DNA of 64,000 nucleotides, taken from Pisolithus tinctorius. Its lineage: Eukaryota; Basidiomycota; Agaricomycetes; Boletales; Pisolithaceae. Where the stretch lies: assembly GCA_024663395.1 (NCBI GenBank), contig JANFAH010000003.1, forward strand, positions 3,286,001 through 3,350,000, in the 5' to 3' direction. The notes beneath the pieces were generated by a model, which was given only the letters and a program-made list of their open reading frames with translations, was not told the origin of the DNA and made no database searches. The position numbers were made by a program, and so were the translations under genes. Shown piece by piece: positions 9,953 to 22,300 of this stretch. Every line of letters begins with the position of its first letter. Within the stretch, counting starts at the first letter, position 1.

Positions 9953-12900
9953 ATGGCCTACGCGTCCAAAAAAGAAGAGGAGAGCGGTCTCAGCTCCTAC
10001 TACAACAACAAAACGACCATCATCCAAGAAGCTCGTGTTTTCAACGAATCGCCCATCAGTCCACGGAAATGCAGAGCCCTCCTCACCAGGATAGTCTACT
10101 TGCTTTACCTAGGCGAGAGCTTCAGTTCGCAGGAGGCTACTACCTTGTTCTTTGGTACCACTAAACTTTTCCAGCATAAAGACGTACGTCGGGCCTTTGT
10201 CTCTCAGCATTGTGATGTTTATGATATGTCCAGAGTGCGCTCCGGCAGATGGTTTATCTCGCCATCAAGGAGGTGGCCACCACTGCGGAGGATGTGATCA
10301 TGGTTACCAGCAGCATTATGAAGGATATGCAACCAAATTCTGAGGTTATATACAGACCAAACGCGATCCGAGCCCTGTGTCGCATTATCGACGTGAGTTA
10401 TGTCTTTGTTGTCGGTCACAGTGACTTAACATTATCACTACTCAGCCGTCCATGGCGCAAGGTGTTGAGCGGTTCTTTAAAGCAGCTATTGTAGACCGTA
10501 CCCCATCGATTTCGTCTGCGGCGCTCGTATCGTCATATCACCTATTCCCTCACGCCAAGGACGTCGTAAAAAGATGGGTCAATGAAGCCCAGGAAGCCGT
10601 TAATGCGAAGTCGTCACCGTCTTTCTTTGGAGGCTCATCAGGGGGTTACCTAAACTTTGGCTCATCGGGCTCGCCGAGCAGCGGGTATCAGCCTATTCCG
10701 TCTACCAGTTACATTGCGCAGTACCATGCTCTGGGGCTACTCTATCTTATTCGTCAACACGACAGGATGGCAGTGACCAAGATGATCCAACAGCTTGGTG
10801 GCGGAAAATCGGGAGCTGGTACAACGCTGAAGAACCCCATGGCGTTGTGTATGCTGATTCGGTATGCTGCAAAGATTATGGAGGAAGATCCAAAGTACGT
10901 GGTCTTCGCAACAGTCCTTTAGGCCCTGTTCTCATCGTACATAGCATGCAGAGACAAATGTTGGATCTCCTTGATGGTTGGCTGCGACATAAGAGTGACA
11001 TGGTTAACTTGGAGGCTGCACGTGCAATATGTGAGATGAAGAATGTCCCTACTGCTCAACTATCGAAAGCAATATCAGGTTTGTCACTGTTAAGGAGAAT
11101 ACAAGCCTTTCGCTGATACCTAGGTAGTTTTGCAGTTATTCCTCTCTTCGCCAAAACCTGTGCTTAAATTCGCAGCAACCCGCTCGTTAGCTTCCCTCGC
11201 TTTGACTCATCCAAGTAGCGTCGCTACCTGCAATGTGGACCTAGAGAACTTGATCGCTGATTCGAATAGGAGCGTAGCGACTTATGCTATCACGACCCTT
11301 CTCAAGGTGATCTCGGTCTCAACCTTTCTCTCTATTATCTGATATTTTGTAGACCGGTAACGAAGCTTCCGTGGATCGCCTCATGAAACAAATTACAAGC
11401 TTCATGTCAGAGATCAGCGACGAATTCAAGGTCATCATCGTTGACGCCATCCGCTCCCTCTGTCTCAAGTTCCCTACAAAACACGTGTCAATGCTCTCTT
11501 TCCTTGCTGGCGTTTTACGTGATGAAGGAGGCTACGACTTTAAGCGTGCGGTCGTGGAGGCGATGTTCGACATGGTGAAGTATATTGCAGATTGCAAGGA
11601 GCAAGCACTCTCTCATCTGTGTGAGTTCATTGAGGATTGCGAATTTACCAAGCTCTCTGTTCGCATCCTTTACCTTCTTGGTATGGAGGGACCCAAGTCT
11701 CCACAGCCTACCAAATATATTCGATTCATCTATAACCGGGTGGTTTTGGAGAATGCCACCGTTAGAGCCGCTGCAGTCTCCAGCCTCGCTAAGTTCGGAG
11801 TCAATGCGATCGATATGGGCCTGCGTCGAAGTATTGGCGTGCTTTTGAACAGGTAAGTGTTTTTCCAGATACCAATAGTGGATATCTTAAACGCGTGGCT
11901 AGGTGCTTGGATGATGTTGACGATGAAGTTCGTGATCGTGCTGCCATGTACCTGAAGGTCATGAAGGAACGACCACTTGCAGACGCATACATAAAAGAGG
12001 GTACGCATGTTGCACTGATTTATCCTGAGGCAAACTTAAATGTTTGCAGAGTCCGTGTTCTCTTTGGCGGCGTTGGAGTCTAAGCTTGTTGCCTATATCA
12101 GCGACCCAGTAGCAGTGTCCCAACCATTTGACGCAACTTCAATACCCAAGGTTAGCCGTGCGCAGCTGGCTGCGGAGTCCGTTCGTAAGTTTTCGCGTGG
12201 AGTCTTGTGCATTCAACGCAGGCAGACTTATTGTAATGCAGGCCCGAGTACATTAGATACTATCGCTATGCCCGTCGTTAAAACCGATTCGACGCCACCC
12301 CCTCCGACAGCTGCAGACACACAATCTACCTATGTACACCAGCTCGCTGAAGTGCCCGAGTTGGCTGAATATGGGCCAGTTCTCAATAGCAGCGCGAAAC
12401 TGGCCCAGCTTACTGAGTCGGAGACGGAGTATCAAGTAACGTGTGCCAAACACATATTTAAGGAACATATTGTGTTCCAGGTGTGTTTCGCATTACATGG
12501 TTGCATATCAGCGTTGATCGTTATTGTGCTACAGTTCAATGTAACCAATACCCTTCCCGATACGGTTCTGGAGCAGGTGTCTGTAATCATGCAACCACAA
12601 GCAGACTGTGGTTTGACAGAAGACTTTATCATTCCTGTACCCGCTTTGATGACTTCGACTTCACCTGGCATAGTCTATGTTTCTTTCTCGCGAGACAATC
12701 CCGAAGAGTACGCTACTGGCTCGTTCCAGTGCACTCTCAAGTTCGTCAGCAAGGAACTGGACCCTTCGACTGGTGAACCCGAAGAGGAAGGGTACGAAGA
12801 CGAGTACCAAGTAGAAGATGTGGAACTGGCGGTTGGTGGGGACTACATCATACCCAGTTATGCTTCCTTCTCGTCGGAGTGGGACAGATTACGAACAGGC

Positions 12901-13301
12901 GCTAGTTCTACGGAAACCTTTTCGCTGACTGCCATGGAGAGCATAAGAGGTACGTCACATCTACCGATCTTCCCTGAACGTGGTGGCTGATTGTTGTCCT
13001 GCGAATCTCTTGACTTTCCACGGTTGTTATTCCGTTGACAACTCACTGCTTGACATTTACAGCCGCGTGCGACTCGATTATAGAAATCCTCAACATGGAA
13101 CCTCTGGGAGGAACCGAAGTGCCGACGTCAGCATCGGTCCACACTTTGCAGCTGTCTGGGTTGGTCACTGGAGGTGGGGGTAAGGTCCTGGTGAGATGCC
13201 GGATGACATACGCCAAAGGAGAGGGGGTCACCCTTGAGCTAAGTGTTCGAGCCGAACAGGAGAGGGCCTGTGCATTGGTCGTGTCCGCCGTAAGTGGCTA
13301 G
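9953..13301 (+). CDS. SEC21: Coatomer (COPI) gamma subunit Sec21, 925 aa
   Basis: Gamma-COP, a core subunit of the COPI coat for Golgi-to-ER vesicle traffic. Eleven exons sum to 926 codons: 9953-10183, 10234-10392, 10446-10894, 10945-11078, 11128-11306, 11353-11852, 11903-12000, 12050-12184, 12242-12480, 12535-12949 and 13063-13301. The N-terminal adaptin-like solenoid is unmistakable (for example [101 protein letters not shown]). A linker with [11 protein letters not shown] leads to the C-terminal appendage domain. I start at the ATG at 9953 ([11 protein letters not shown]); the open frame extends further upstream without another ATG. The length and order match the family, and no breaks were seen. 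Confidence 0.97.
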
Positions 13302-13693
13302 AATGGTGGCGGAAAACAAATTCTCCGGAGCCCTGAGCGACGCCCTCATAATGAACTACATACATCTACTTAGTCCGCTGGTTGTTATTCAACCGGTACA
13401 TGGATCAGAGGACATTCTCGGTTTCACATGACAAAGTACTTCCGGCTCTGAGACGGGTTGAGAGACAATAGACAATATTTTGAATCGCATCACGGATCAT
13501 GCGCATGGATGACTGAGACTTTACATGATCACTCAAACAAATCTTGGATGATAGCCCGCGCCATTCTTCTGCTCTGCGTTTCTCGCTTTACAGCCTTGTC
13601 ACTTATCAGGGGCCGTGCGCGCGGCATAAACCGGTGTTGTTGACCTTGGAAGTCACCTACAGACACGAACTCACGGCCTCCATAAACGCCGCA
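13302..13693. other. Intergenic between SEC21 and the pantothenate kinase gene
   Basis: About 390 bases that must contain the SEC21 3' end and the promoter of the downstream gene. No recognisable coding or RNA feature was seen. Confidence 0.6.
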
Positions 13694-15647
13694 ATGCCAG
13701 CCCCGTCCTTGCCCTCCCCTAGGATCATCCACGTTAACACTAGAGGCGCTGTAATTCTAGCGGAGGAGTCGCCTGAGGTGCGTACTCCCGAGTGTATTTT
13801 TCTCGCATTCTCGGCAGTGTAACTGAGCGCTCCATACCCTCTCAGACTCGTGATAGCAGAGGCATCTACCTCCCAAACCACATTGAACCAGTTTCGCACA
13901 TTGCTGTGGACGTACGTCGCGTCTAGTTTAACGGCCTTTGCACGACAGCGCTCAACCATCCCACCACAGATAGGTGGATCGTTGGCGAAGGTTGTCTATT
14001 TCACGCGTTCACCTGAAGAGCCTCCGTCACCCTCGGTTGCCGGTCCAAGTGATGCTGCAAGTAATTCCTTCCTACATGCTGAAGGCACACCGTCACGATC
14101 ATTGCCACCTTCTCCGCGGTTGCAAGCCAGCCACCCTTACTCACGCAACGGCACACTGACACCCGCGGTTCTTGAGTCATCTCATAACAATCAAAGTGGC
14201 AATGCAAGTCGATCCGATGCAAACGGGAATCAAGATGAGCGGTCCGTGCACGATGGTGAAACTCTTGACACAGAGCTGTTGCGGACGACGATCCTCAAGC
14301 GCACGGCGACGGTACATCACATCCCAGGTGGCTACATCAATTTTGAACGATTCGAAACGGAAAACATCTCCGCGCTCATCTCATTCATTTCCGATCTCAT
14401 TGTCCGCTCTGCCGAGGCAAACGGCGTCTCTATCGAGGAGATGAGGCGTGGCGTTAAGATTATGGGAACGGGGGGTGGAGCACATAAGTTTGGAGACCTG
14501 CTTGAGAAAGAGCTTAAGGTGGAAGTGGTTCGTGAGGAAGAGATGGAGTGTCTGATAGAGGGGATGAAGTTCATGACGATGATACCAGAGGAGGTTTACT
14601 ATTTCTCGGACGAGCTCATCTCAGAGTTCTCGCATCCCGGTACCGGAAAGTCAAGGAGCTCGGCCGACGGTTCAATTGATAAAGGGAGGGCCGCCACGGC
14701 GTCTTCCTCTACAGCAAGTCCGGTGCTCGAACGGCCATCACCTAATCCGCCGAGATATGCCGTGACTTTCGAAACCGAAGAGCCCTCGGCACACCTGCCG
14801 TGCCTTCTCGTAAACATAGGGTCGGGTGTATCCATCATCAAGGTCGATGCTGATGGGACGTTCGAGCGGGTAAGCGGCACCAGTCTCGGCGGTGGCACCC
14901 TGTGGGGGTTACTAAGTCTACTCACACCTGCGAAAACCTTCGACGGTAGGCATCAGTCTAGGGCAGATATGTGGCGTTTGTCTGACGTGCGGCTCTGGCA
15001 GAAATGTTGGCACTCTCTGAGAAGGGCGACAATACAGCAGTAGATATCCTTATCGGGGATATCTATGGCACGGATTATTCCAAGATAGGGCTCAAGTCGA
15101 ATACTATTGCGAGTTCGTTTGGCAAGGTGTTCAAGAACCGTGGCGAGGGCAAGGCACCAGGCGAACGACGCAATTTTAAGGCGGAGGATATCAGTAGAAG
15201 TCTTCTTTATGCTGTGTCGAACAATATTGGGCAGATTGCGTCAGTTCCGAGGAAAGCCCTTGATGAGTTGGCTGACGGCACTTGGTTACAGTTATATGAA
15301 TGCGGAAAAGTACGGCCTTGACCGGATTTATTTTGGCGGCTACTTTATCCGTGGTAGGTCCTTCGGGCTGACTGGTGCTACTGATCATTACTCAGAGTGT
15401 TTGCACAGGTCATTCAGAGACTATAGCAACACTTTCATATGCGATACGGTTCTGGAGTAATGGGAAGAAAAGGGCATTATTTTTCAGACATGAAGGCTTC
15501 CTGTATGTTGCCAGTTTGTCGGGTTTAATTTACCATGCTGACCGCCCATATAGGGGAGCTGTTGGAGCCTGGATCAAAAATATTGAAGGTGGAGGGGCAT
15601 TATCCCAGACGCCAGCATCGGAATCGCTCCACGGGTCGGATCCTTGA
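13694..15647 (+). CDS. CAB1: Pantothenate kinase (eukaryotic type II PanK), 537 aa
   Basis: Catalyses ATP-dependent phosphorylation of pantothenate, the first step of coenzyme A synthesis. Exons 13694-13777, 13846-13911, 13970-14945, 15002-15239, 15292-15353, 15409-15502 and 15554-15647 give 538 codons. Visible family motifs include AVDIGGSLAKVVYF (nucleotide-binding loop), GGYINFERFET, MGTGGGAHKFGDLLEKEL, SGVSIIKVDADG, RVSGTSLGGGTLWGLLSLL, EKGDNTAVDILIGDIYGTDY, RIYFGGYFIRGH and FFRHEGFLGAVGAW. A Ser/Pro/Asn-rich insertion of about 90 residues separates the first strand pair from the rest of the fold, and a second Ser-rich insertion of about 55 residues lies around residues 280-335. These make it longer than typical PanKs. 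The gene symbol is that of the budding-yeast orthologue. Confidence 0.95.
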
Positions 15648-16200
15648 AATGTGATACCCTACAATCACTTACCCTGACTAGTGCACCATCGGAGTTCTCG
15701 AGGTACAAGTTTCTTGCCCGTCGTCACGAGGCAGCCATGCTTGCTGCTGACTTCTCATCGCTACTATAAATACAGCCACACCTATCCATGCGATTTTGTA
15801 TTAACTCACAGCCATCTAATGTCCTGCCCCTTGACCAGTGCATTGCTAACACGATAGTGTGGGAATCGCTCATTTTGTTTCATACCGTACATGTTGGGAC
15901 AGCCCGAACCCGATTTTAGGATTACCACATTGCGTCTAAGTACAACGTGTATACTACAGTGCCTCAGTTCTTTGGAATTGGCAGGGTGTCTCCATTATGT
16001 AAATGCGTCCTAATATGAAGAGCGGATAATACTTAATATCATGATGTGGATGACCAGGCGACCCAAATTCGTACCACCAGTACAGCGTACTATATAAGAC
16101 ACGTCTACCATTTGGGGTATGCTAGTTTGCGCCAAGCGCGTAGACGAAAGCAGGTGAGTTTTGCGCAGTATCAAACCTGTCTCCCTCGTGTCTGGGCTCA
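15648..16200. promoter_or_regulatory. Intergenic with a TATA-like box upstream of the small ORF
   Basis: No coding region recognised. ACTATATAAGAC at about 16088-16099 resembles a TATA box and lies roughly 105 bases before the ATG at 16201. The opposite-strand frame 16010-16390 overlaps the small gene and is probably incidental. Confidence 0.4.
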
Positions 16201-16446
16201 ATGCACGATAAGATGGCTCTTGCAGAAATGAAACTAAGAAAGCTAAAAGAGGAAGCTTTGACGTCGTGGACGGATAACCCGCGTGAAAAGTTATTTGGCG
16301 GGGCAGTGCAGCACGCCGGCCTGCTCGCAGGTGATGATCCAAGGGCATTAGAAACGGGAGGGAGAACAGTCGATAGAAAAGGCGGGGCACCCCTCAGTGA
16401 TGATGTAAGAGAAGAGATCAGCAGGCGTGGGAATATGGCTCATTAA
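16201..16446 (+). CDS. Small hypothetical protein, 81 aa
   Basis: A single uninterrupted frame begins at ATG 16201 (MHDKMALAEMKLRKLKEEAL) and ends with TAA at 16446. The first 25 residues would form a charged amphipathic helix; the rest is polar and glycine-rich with no transmembrane segment (KLFGGAVQHAGLLAGDDP). I do not recognise the family. In favour of a real gene are the TATA-like box about 105 bases upstream and its separation from neighbours. Against it are the short length and the possibility of additional upstream exons, since a GTGAGT donor lies near 16152. An internal ATG five codons in (MALAEM) could also be the start. Confidence 0.45.
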   Translation: MHDKMALAEMKLRKLKEEALTSWTDNPREKLFGGAVQHAGLLAGDDPRALETGGRTVDRKGGAPLSDDVREEISRRGNMAH

Positions 16447-16560
16447 CACACACTGGTTAAAAAAGTTGCCGTTATAGTATATGGACAGAGCCCGATATAC
16501 AAAGTCTTTGTCATGTCTCAAGTCTAGTCTCCCCCCTTCCTCCTCCTCCCTCCATCCCCT

Positions 16561-18769
16561 ATGGACACCGTCCTCGACGAAAAGCCTTTTATTTCTTCCA
16601 AAAAGCACATGCAGCTTATATCCGTACCCGTCCCCTCTAGCTATATCAGCGAATACGAGGGTGAAACAAACACTATGGTTACCAAACCACATCTAGAAGA
16701 GGAAAAGCCCTCCAGGGTGACGGACAAACCACAGGATGCTGCGGACAGCGGTAAACCATCCAAGAAACCCCGTCATCGTCACAGTCCTGCTCAGCTCGCT
16801 GCTCTCAACGAGCTGTTTGAGAAAAGTGAACGCCCAAGCCTCGACGACCGAAACGAGCTGGCCGAGAGGTTAGGAATGTACGTTTCTTCTTTCGGACGCT
16901 GTCCCATATTCCCATGCTGGTTTTGTACACATGCTTAAAAACTCTTCGTTTATTAGGGAGGGCAAAACCGTCAATGCTTGGTTTCAGAACAAGCGGGCTT
17001 CTACGAAGAAGCGAAATAAGGGGGGCCCTTCCGAATCGGCCCCCATAAATCAAGGCGACATACCGGAGGACACTTTCAAGGCATCTCCGCCTTCTGCACT
17101 ACCATCAATAGCAAGTTTACTAAATGATGCACCCTCTCTGTCATCGACATCATTAAACCCGCCACACTCCACACAGCCCCGCTCATACTCTCGGAGGACA
17201 AAGCGGAAAGACTTGCACTCGAGGGATATGGCCTTCCCTAATGCCGATGTTACTATTAACCACAACCAACATGATCATCCTCGAGAGGGCGTTCTTGAAA
17301 GCTCATTCTTCGCTGGTCCGCAGGAGTTCTTTTCCATCCAAGACAAGTTCATTTCTCACAATCGTGGGCCTGACGCTGAGGATGGGGCTGTACCATCACT
17401 ACTAAATGGGGAAATGGCCCGCTTCCCACCAGAAACGGACAGCCGCTTTGTGTCCGAAAACGATGGTGCTGCTGATGGCCATCCGTCTAGGAAGGGAAGA
17501 ACCGAGTCTTCTCGCATGCGCACCTCTTCTAAGCAGGCGGAAGAACTTCACCGTGTATACGCTATCAACTCTCGTCCCACTCGCGATCAGAGGCGAGAAC
17601 TGGCTGATCGCATCGGAATGTAAGTCATGTGATTCCACTCGTCAATTATCTGATCTAAATATGGTAATCATTTTAGGCGTCTTCAAAGTGTAACAAATTG
17701 GTTCCAGAACCAGCGCAGTCAAGCCAAGAAACACAAGGATGAACCCAGATCCGTTCCCGCATCCTCACCCGTGGAAAGTGATGTATCCGGGAATCGTGAA
17801 CACCTTCCACTTCCCAACGATAATGATGGTGCGCCTGCGCCACTGCACTGGAATCATCCCGCCGCTTCACTACGTGGTCGTCGGCCATCTTTGGCTCTGC
17901 CGGACAACAGCCTTCCGCCGTTGCAGAAGTTGACATCCAAGTCAGCCATCGAGCCTCTAGGTAGAATGTCACTCCCTCCGTCTCATCCACTGTCTCCGCG
18001 GACTCGCAGAAGCATGACCCCTTATGCAAGACATACCCGTTCCGACGAACCCCCACCCCAGAAGGGTAATGTCAGGGCTGAGGATATCCTTGCACGCAAC
18101 CGCCGTTCCAGACCCCAGCCACATCAACTTCGGGCTCTCAGACAGCTCTTACGGCGGACATCCACACCTTCTATGGAGGAGCGCACTGCTTTAGCATTGG
18201 AGATAGGAATGTAAGTGGGCCGAGCACGATGGATAATTTCGTGTTTAATCAGGTGTTCTAGGGATGTTGGTCGGGTTACAAACTGGTTTCGCAATGTCCG
18301 CCAAACAGCACGCAAACGTGCGAAGCAGAGTCGGGATGGTTCTTCGTCGCGGAGTCGTCCCCGCGAGCATGACACTTCCTCTGGATCGTCTGCGTGTGAC
18401 GAGGAGGACGCAATGGATCTAGATTATGAGGATCTACTTGACCGCGAGATAGATGACTGGAGTGAGGAAGAATGTCAGGAGGCTGTTACACCTTCTTCAG
18501 GGGTGTCCCAGTCTCCACCGCCTGCCAAACGGCCCAGATCGCATATTCCCGTTCATCGTGGGATGGAAAGCATAGGCGTTGAGAGCATGGGTGTTGGCCT
18601 GATCGAACCTGGTGCTTTCCAGGAACTAGAAAAGGCCGTCGGAATATCGAATGTTGGCAGTGCAAACGACTACACGCTTGTCCCCAGAAGGAACCCTGCG
18701 ACCGGTTCTGGGGTGCGAATCGAGGATGCCCTTCTATTATTGAGCTTCCACCAGCATGTTGTTCATTAG
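16561..18769 (+). CDS. Triple-homeodomain transcription factor, 673 aa
   Basis: Four exons (16561-16877, 16957-17619, 17677-18210, 18262-18769; 674 codons) encode a protein with three separate homeodomains. HD1 spans residues about 59-118 (RHRHSPAQLAALNELFEK ... VNAWFQNKRASTKKR). HD2 spans about 319-378 (RMRTSSKQAEELHRVYAI ... VTNWFQNQRSQAKKH). HD3 spans about 471-530 (RSRPQPHQLRALRQLLRR ... VTNWFRNVRQTARKR). Each has the recognition-helix WF(Q/R)N core, so each could bind DNA. The introns separating the exons fall at the same place in all three domains, within the Met codon of the (L/I)GM that precedes helix 3, in the same phase. This points to duplication of an ancestral exon pair. The linkers are Ser/Pro/Arg-rich and the tail after HD3 contains an acidic patch. 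The start at 16561 (MDTVLDEK) gives a clean leader. Targets are unknown. Confidence 0.93.
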
Positions 18770-19338
18770 TATGTAGGTGCGTCTCTCACGGTCGGCCCCC
18801 TGCGTTCCCTTTACTGATAACAGTTGTTATAAGCGCTTTAGAAGTTTGCCACAACCTACCGGATATCCGAGAGGCGCGATCGTTCTGACCTTTCTTTCAG
18901 TGTATTCTTGCCTCCCATCACCAGTTCATCGTTGTTGCACGACATCCCATGTGTGGACGCTACCACCCAAGTTTGCAGCATATCCATTATTATTGCTTAA
19001 TTCATTCTTATTTATTTCTCCTCATCTTGCGATCTGAAAGCGCTACCGTGCTAGCCTCTGTTTCCCGTGTTTCCATATGTGCACATGCTGCAATACTATT
19101 GCGTACTAGCATTTAGCTTGTATGTTCTCGTCGCTATATACACCTTCAATCGCGAGAAACCTGTAATCTACCCAGCATATGTCCTAGAGACTGTGCCTGT
19201 TGAAATAAATGCTCACCCGTATGATTCTTGGGGTGCTAAACGCCATATCATTCAGGGCCACTAGTGATGGTTATCAAAACTCGGTAAACATATGCATACC
19301 AAATTGCCAAAGCTGGGCCCGGGACCTCCGTTAGTTTA
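18770..19338. other. Intergenic between two convergent genes
   Basis: The triple-homeodomain gene (+) and NTE1 (-) converge here, so this stretch should carry both 3' ends. Small frames with hydrophobic residues near 19067-19264 have no supporting features. Confidence 0.55.
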
Positions 19339-22300
19339 TCATACGGAGTTGCGTCTTGCGCTTCTCCCTTTTCGCGCAGCTTTGGTTTTGCCAGCCTTTG
19401 GACCATCTATCAGCAGAAGGTTCGATAACTTCCCTTCCTCTTCCAGACGATCGAGCATCTCGATTGCGGCTTGGTGACCCTTCCTCTCAATCTCATCAAA
19501 CTTGCTAAATTGAAGAGTACCGTACTATAAAAGGTGTTTTAGTCGCTATCGTAGAAGATAAGTGATCCGGGAACTTACTTCCTGTACTGGCATCTGCATA
19601 TATATACACCCCCGGGCAACCTTGGCTTCTTCCAGGGTCCTCACACTTGATACACTGGTCGGAAAACGCCGCCGTCAATCGCCCGTTCATTGACCTACAG
19701 GGCCAGACACTTACTAAGCAAGGCGACTCTGGATTTCGGTAATAGCTGGTACACTTCTCGCACTGGAGAAGGGATTCCACCTATTGACAAGTAGCCACCA
19801 TCCCGATACGGAATCGCCGAAGTTTCGTGGAGAATTGTCGTCAATCTATCAACGGAAAACTCGGTTAATTGACAAGGTCCGGTTGAGGAAGGCGCAAAGT
19901 AGTCGACATACGGAGCCAACGTCCGATGCAAACACCGCACTTGCTCCCATAGAAAACATGGTGGACACCTGTACGTCTTTGAGAAACCTTAAATATAGGA
20001 CTTATCACGGTGACATACGGGGAGGTTGTCAACTAAAGAGTAATATGATCATCCCGGGTACGATGGAAATAGCCTCGTGACTTACTGTAACCGCCGTCTA
20101 CAAGCATACTGCCATTATCGCACAGAGGAGGCAATAGACCGACCAGTGTCATGGATGCACCTTCCGGCGCATACGTCAGGGATGATCAGGACGGCTGCCA
20201 TCATACTCACGAATATATCTCCAGGCATACCCCGTATCATGAATTTCCATTCGAGAAGTGATGATGTTTGTGGTGTTGCAATAGTAAGGCAGCCACATGT
20301 CCTCAATATGGAGGTCGTAGAAGGTCTAGCCAGCTTCAATACAACGTCCGATGTGAATACCTGAGAGTCCTCTACCTTGTAGATTGTCCGGTTAAACTCG
20401 TGTCCCTGCAGAAACATCAGTCAACTCGTGTTTGAGGTTAACGTAAGCGGAATGCGGAACTTACAGTCGTGTATGCGACGATAGGGTAGGTTACGTCGGA
20501 CAACATCCTCCAGATGTTACCCATCCTACTACTAAATTGTTTCGCGCGACTTCTGCTAAGGATAACGTTGCATTCTCGAGCATACAAGCCCCCAATGAAT
20601 GATCCGATACTCGTGCCCCCGATGCAGTCAATGGGGATGCCACGTTCCTCAAGTGCACGAATTAAACCCTATTACGCGGCTTTAGGAAAGAAATTCCATA
20701 AAGAAGGATAACTTACAAGGTGAGATAGCCCCCGCGCCCCACCTCCACCAAGAACTAGTCCAATAGACTTGCCGCAAAGTCTCCGGGCCAGCCTGGAGAA
20801 GTCATTGACCATGGGTTGACGCTGCGGACGGGCATGCCTTGGGACTCCTCTGTACTTCTGTATCTCACTCTGAACCCTGTCCTTCAGATTCCTGAACGCT
20901 ACCACAGCCCCAGGATCTTGTGGTTGGGACACCTTTGCAAGCGGAACCACCAGACCCTACAAATGATTGCATCAGCACGCTCCGTAGCCAGTAGCGAAAA
21001 AAGGCCTACTGGGAGTTCCACGTGAATGTGTTGATGTATCCAAGGCCGGTTCTATGGATCGTCTAAGAAAGTGCACGTTACAGAAACCTGTATACACGTG
21101 CCTTCAGCCACTCCCTCGTTGAGCCAGGTACAACTGATCGTTCTGGGTGGAGGAGCACGAGCTCCTTTCGGGCCGTAGTCTTGAGTGAAAGCAGCAGACG
21201 CTCATATTCGCCAATACTAGGGTCGTCCCCCATACCAACAACCATGACAAAGTCCGCCTGGATGCCGTTAACCAAAAAAAGGAGTTCTAGACTGACAGCG
21301 ACCCACCTGACGAATACATGTTTGTGTCCAAGGGCTGTTGACCGGCGAATCCGCCACGTATAGGACGGTGCGGTACCTCTGCTCAAGGTCTGCCAACCAA
21401 GCAGCAGCCTTCAGCTTACCCATCCTGGAGAAAGCGTGTCGACCAAGGTGACCAGAAACGGAAGCCTGAGTGAGGTATGACGTCCTTGCTCCCATTTCCT
21501 CCAATGCTGACTTCAGTTTCCGAGCGAAGGTGTTGACGGGTACATGACGAGATACGGGGAGGATAGCTACTGTCTTGAGGTTAGTGTTATTCCTCCCCAA
21601 TTCAGACACGGTATTTCGGAAATGGACACTGGAAGTATCCAGCTCATCACGCACGCGCGATGCGATAGTCCGCAAAAGCCTAAATAGCGGCTCTAAATGA
21701 CATAATAATATAATCTGTGCGCCCACTTACTGTGCGGTTGTACGAGGGTTTCTACAATGACTGATGAGAGTGACTAAATACTACATTCAACGTCTGACGT
21801 ACCGCGATGATATCGCATTGAACAATGTCTGTGGCATGCGAATAAGCTCAGAGTCGCGGATGGCATGCATTGTTGTTCGGCGGGGTGAATTGGTAATGAC
21901 ATCGAGTTCTCCGACGGTGTCGCCCTGGCCATATTCGCCCGTGATTGTCACCTTTCCATTCTCCCCCTCCGTTATTGCGCGTAACCGTCCATTTATGACA
22001 ATGTAGAAACTGTCACTGATGTCTTGAGGACGCCAAAGCACCTGGCCCGCCGTAACTTGCATCCAATCCAAGCAAGCGTCAATCTGCAACACTGGCGGGA
22101 ATGATGTGAGACACCAAGGTCACTTCCCATCGTATACAGACCTACCCAAGGGAGATAACATGGAAATCAGTCGTTTTGCAAGGGTAAGTTGAACGATAGG
22201 CCGCTTCTCCACCAAGCGTTCCAAGGCGTTCGACGACAAATAGCCAACATAGGTATCAGTCTTCGCTTGAATATCGACGTACGAAGGCGTGCTACAAAGT

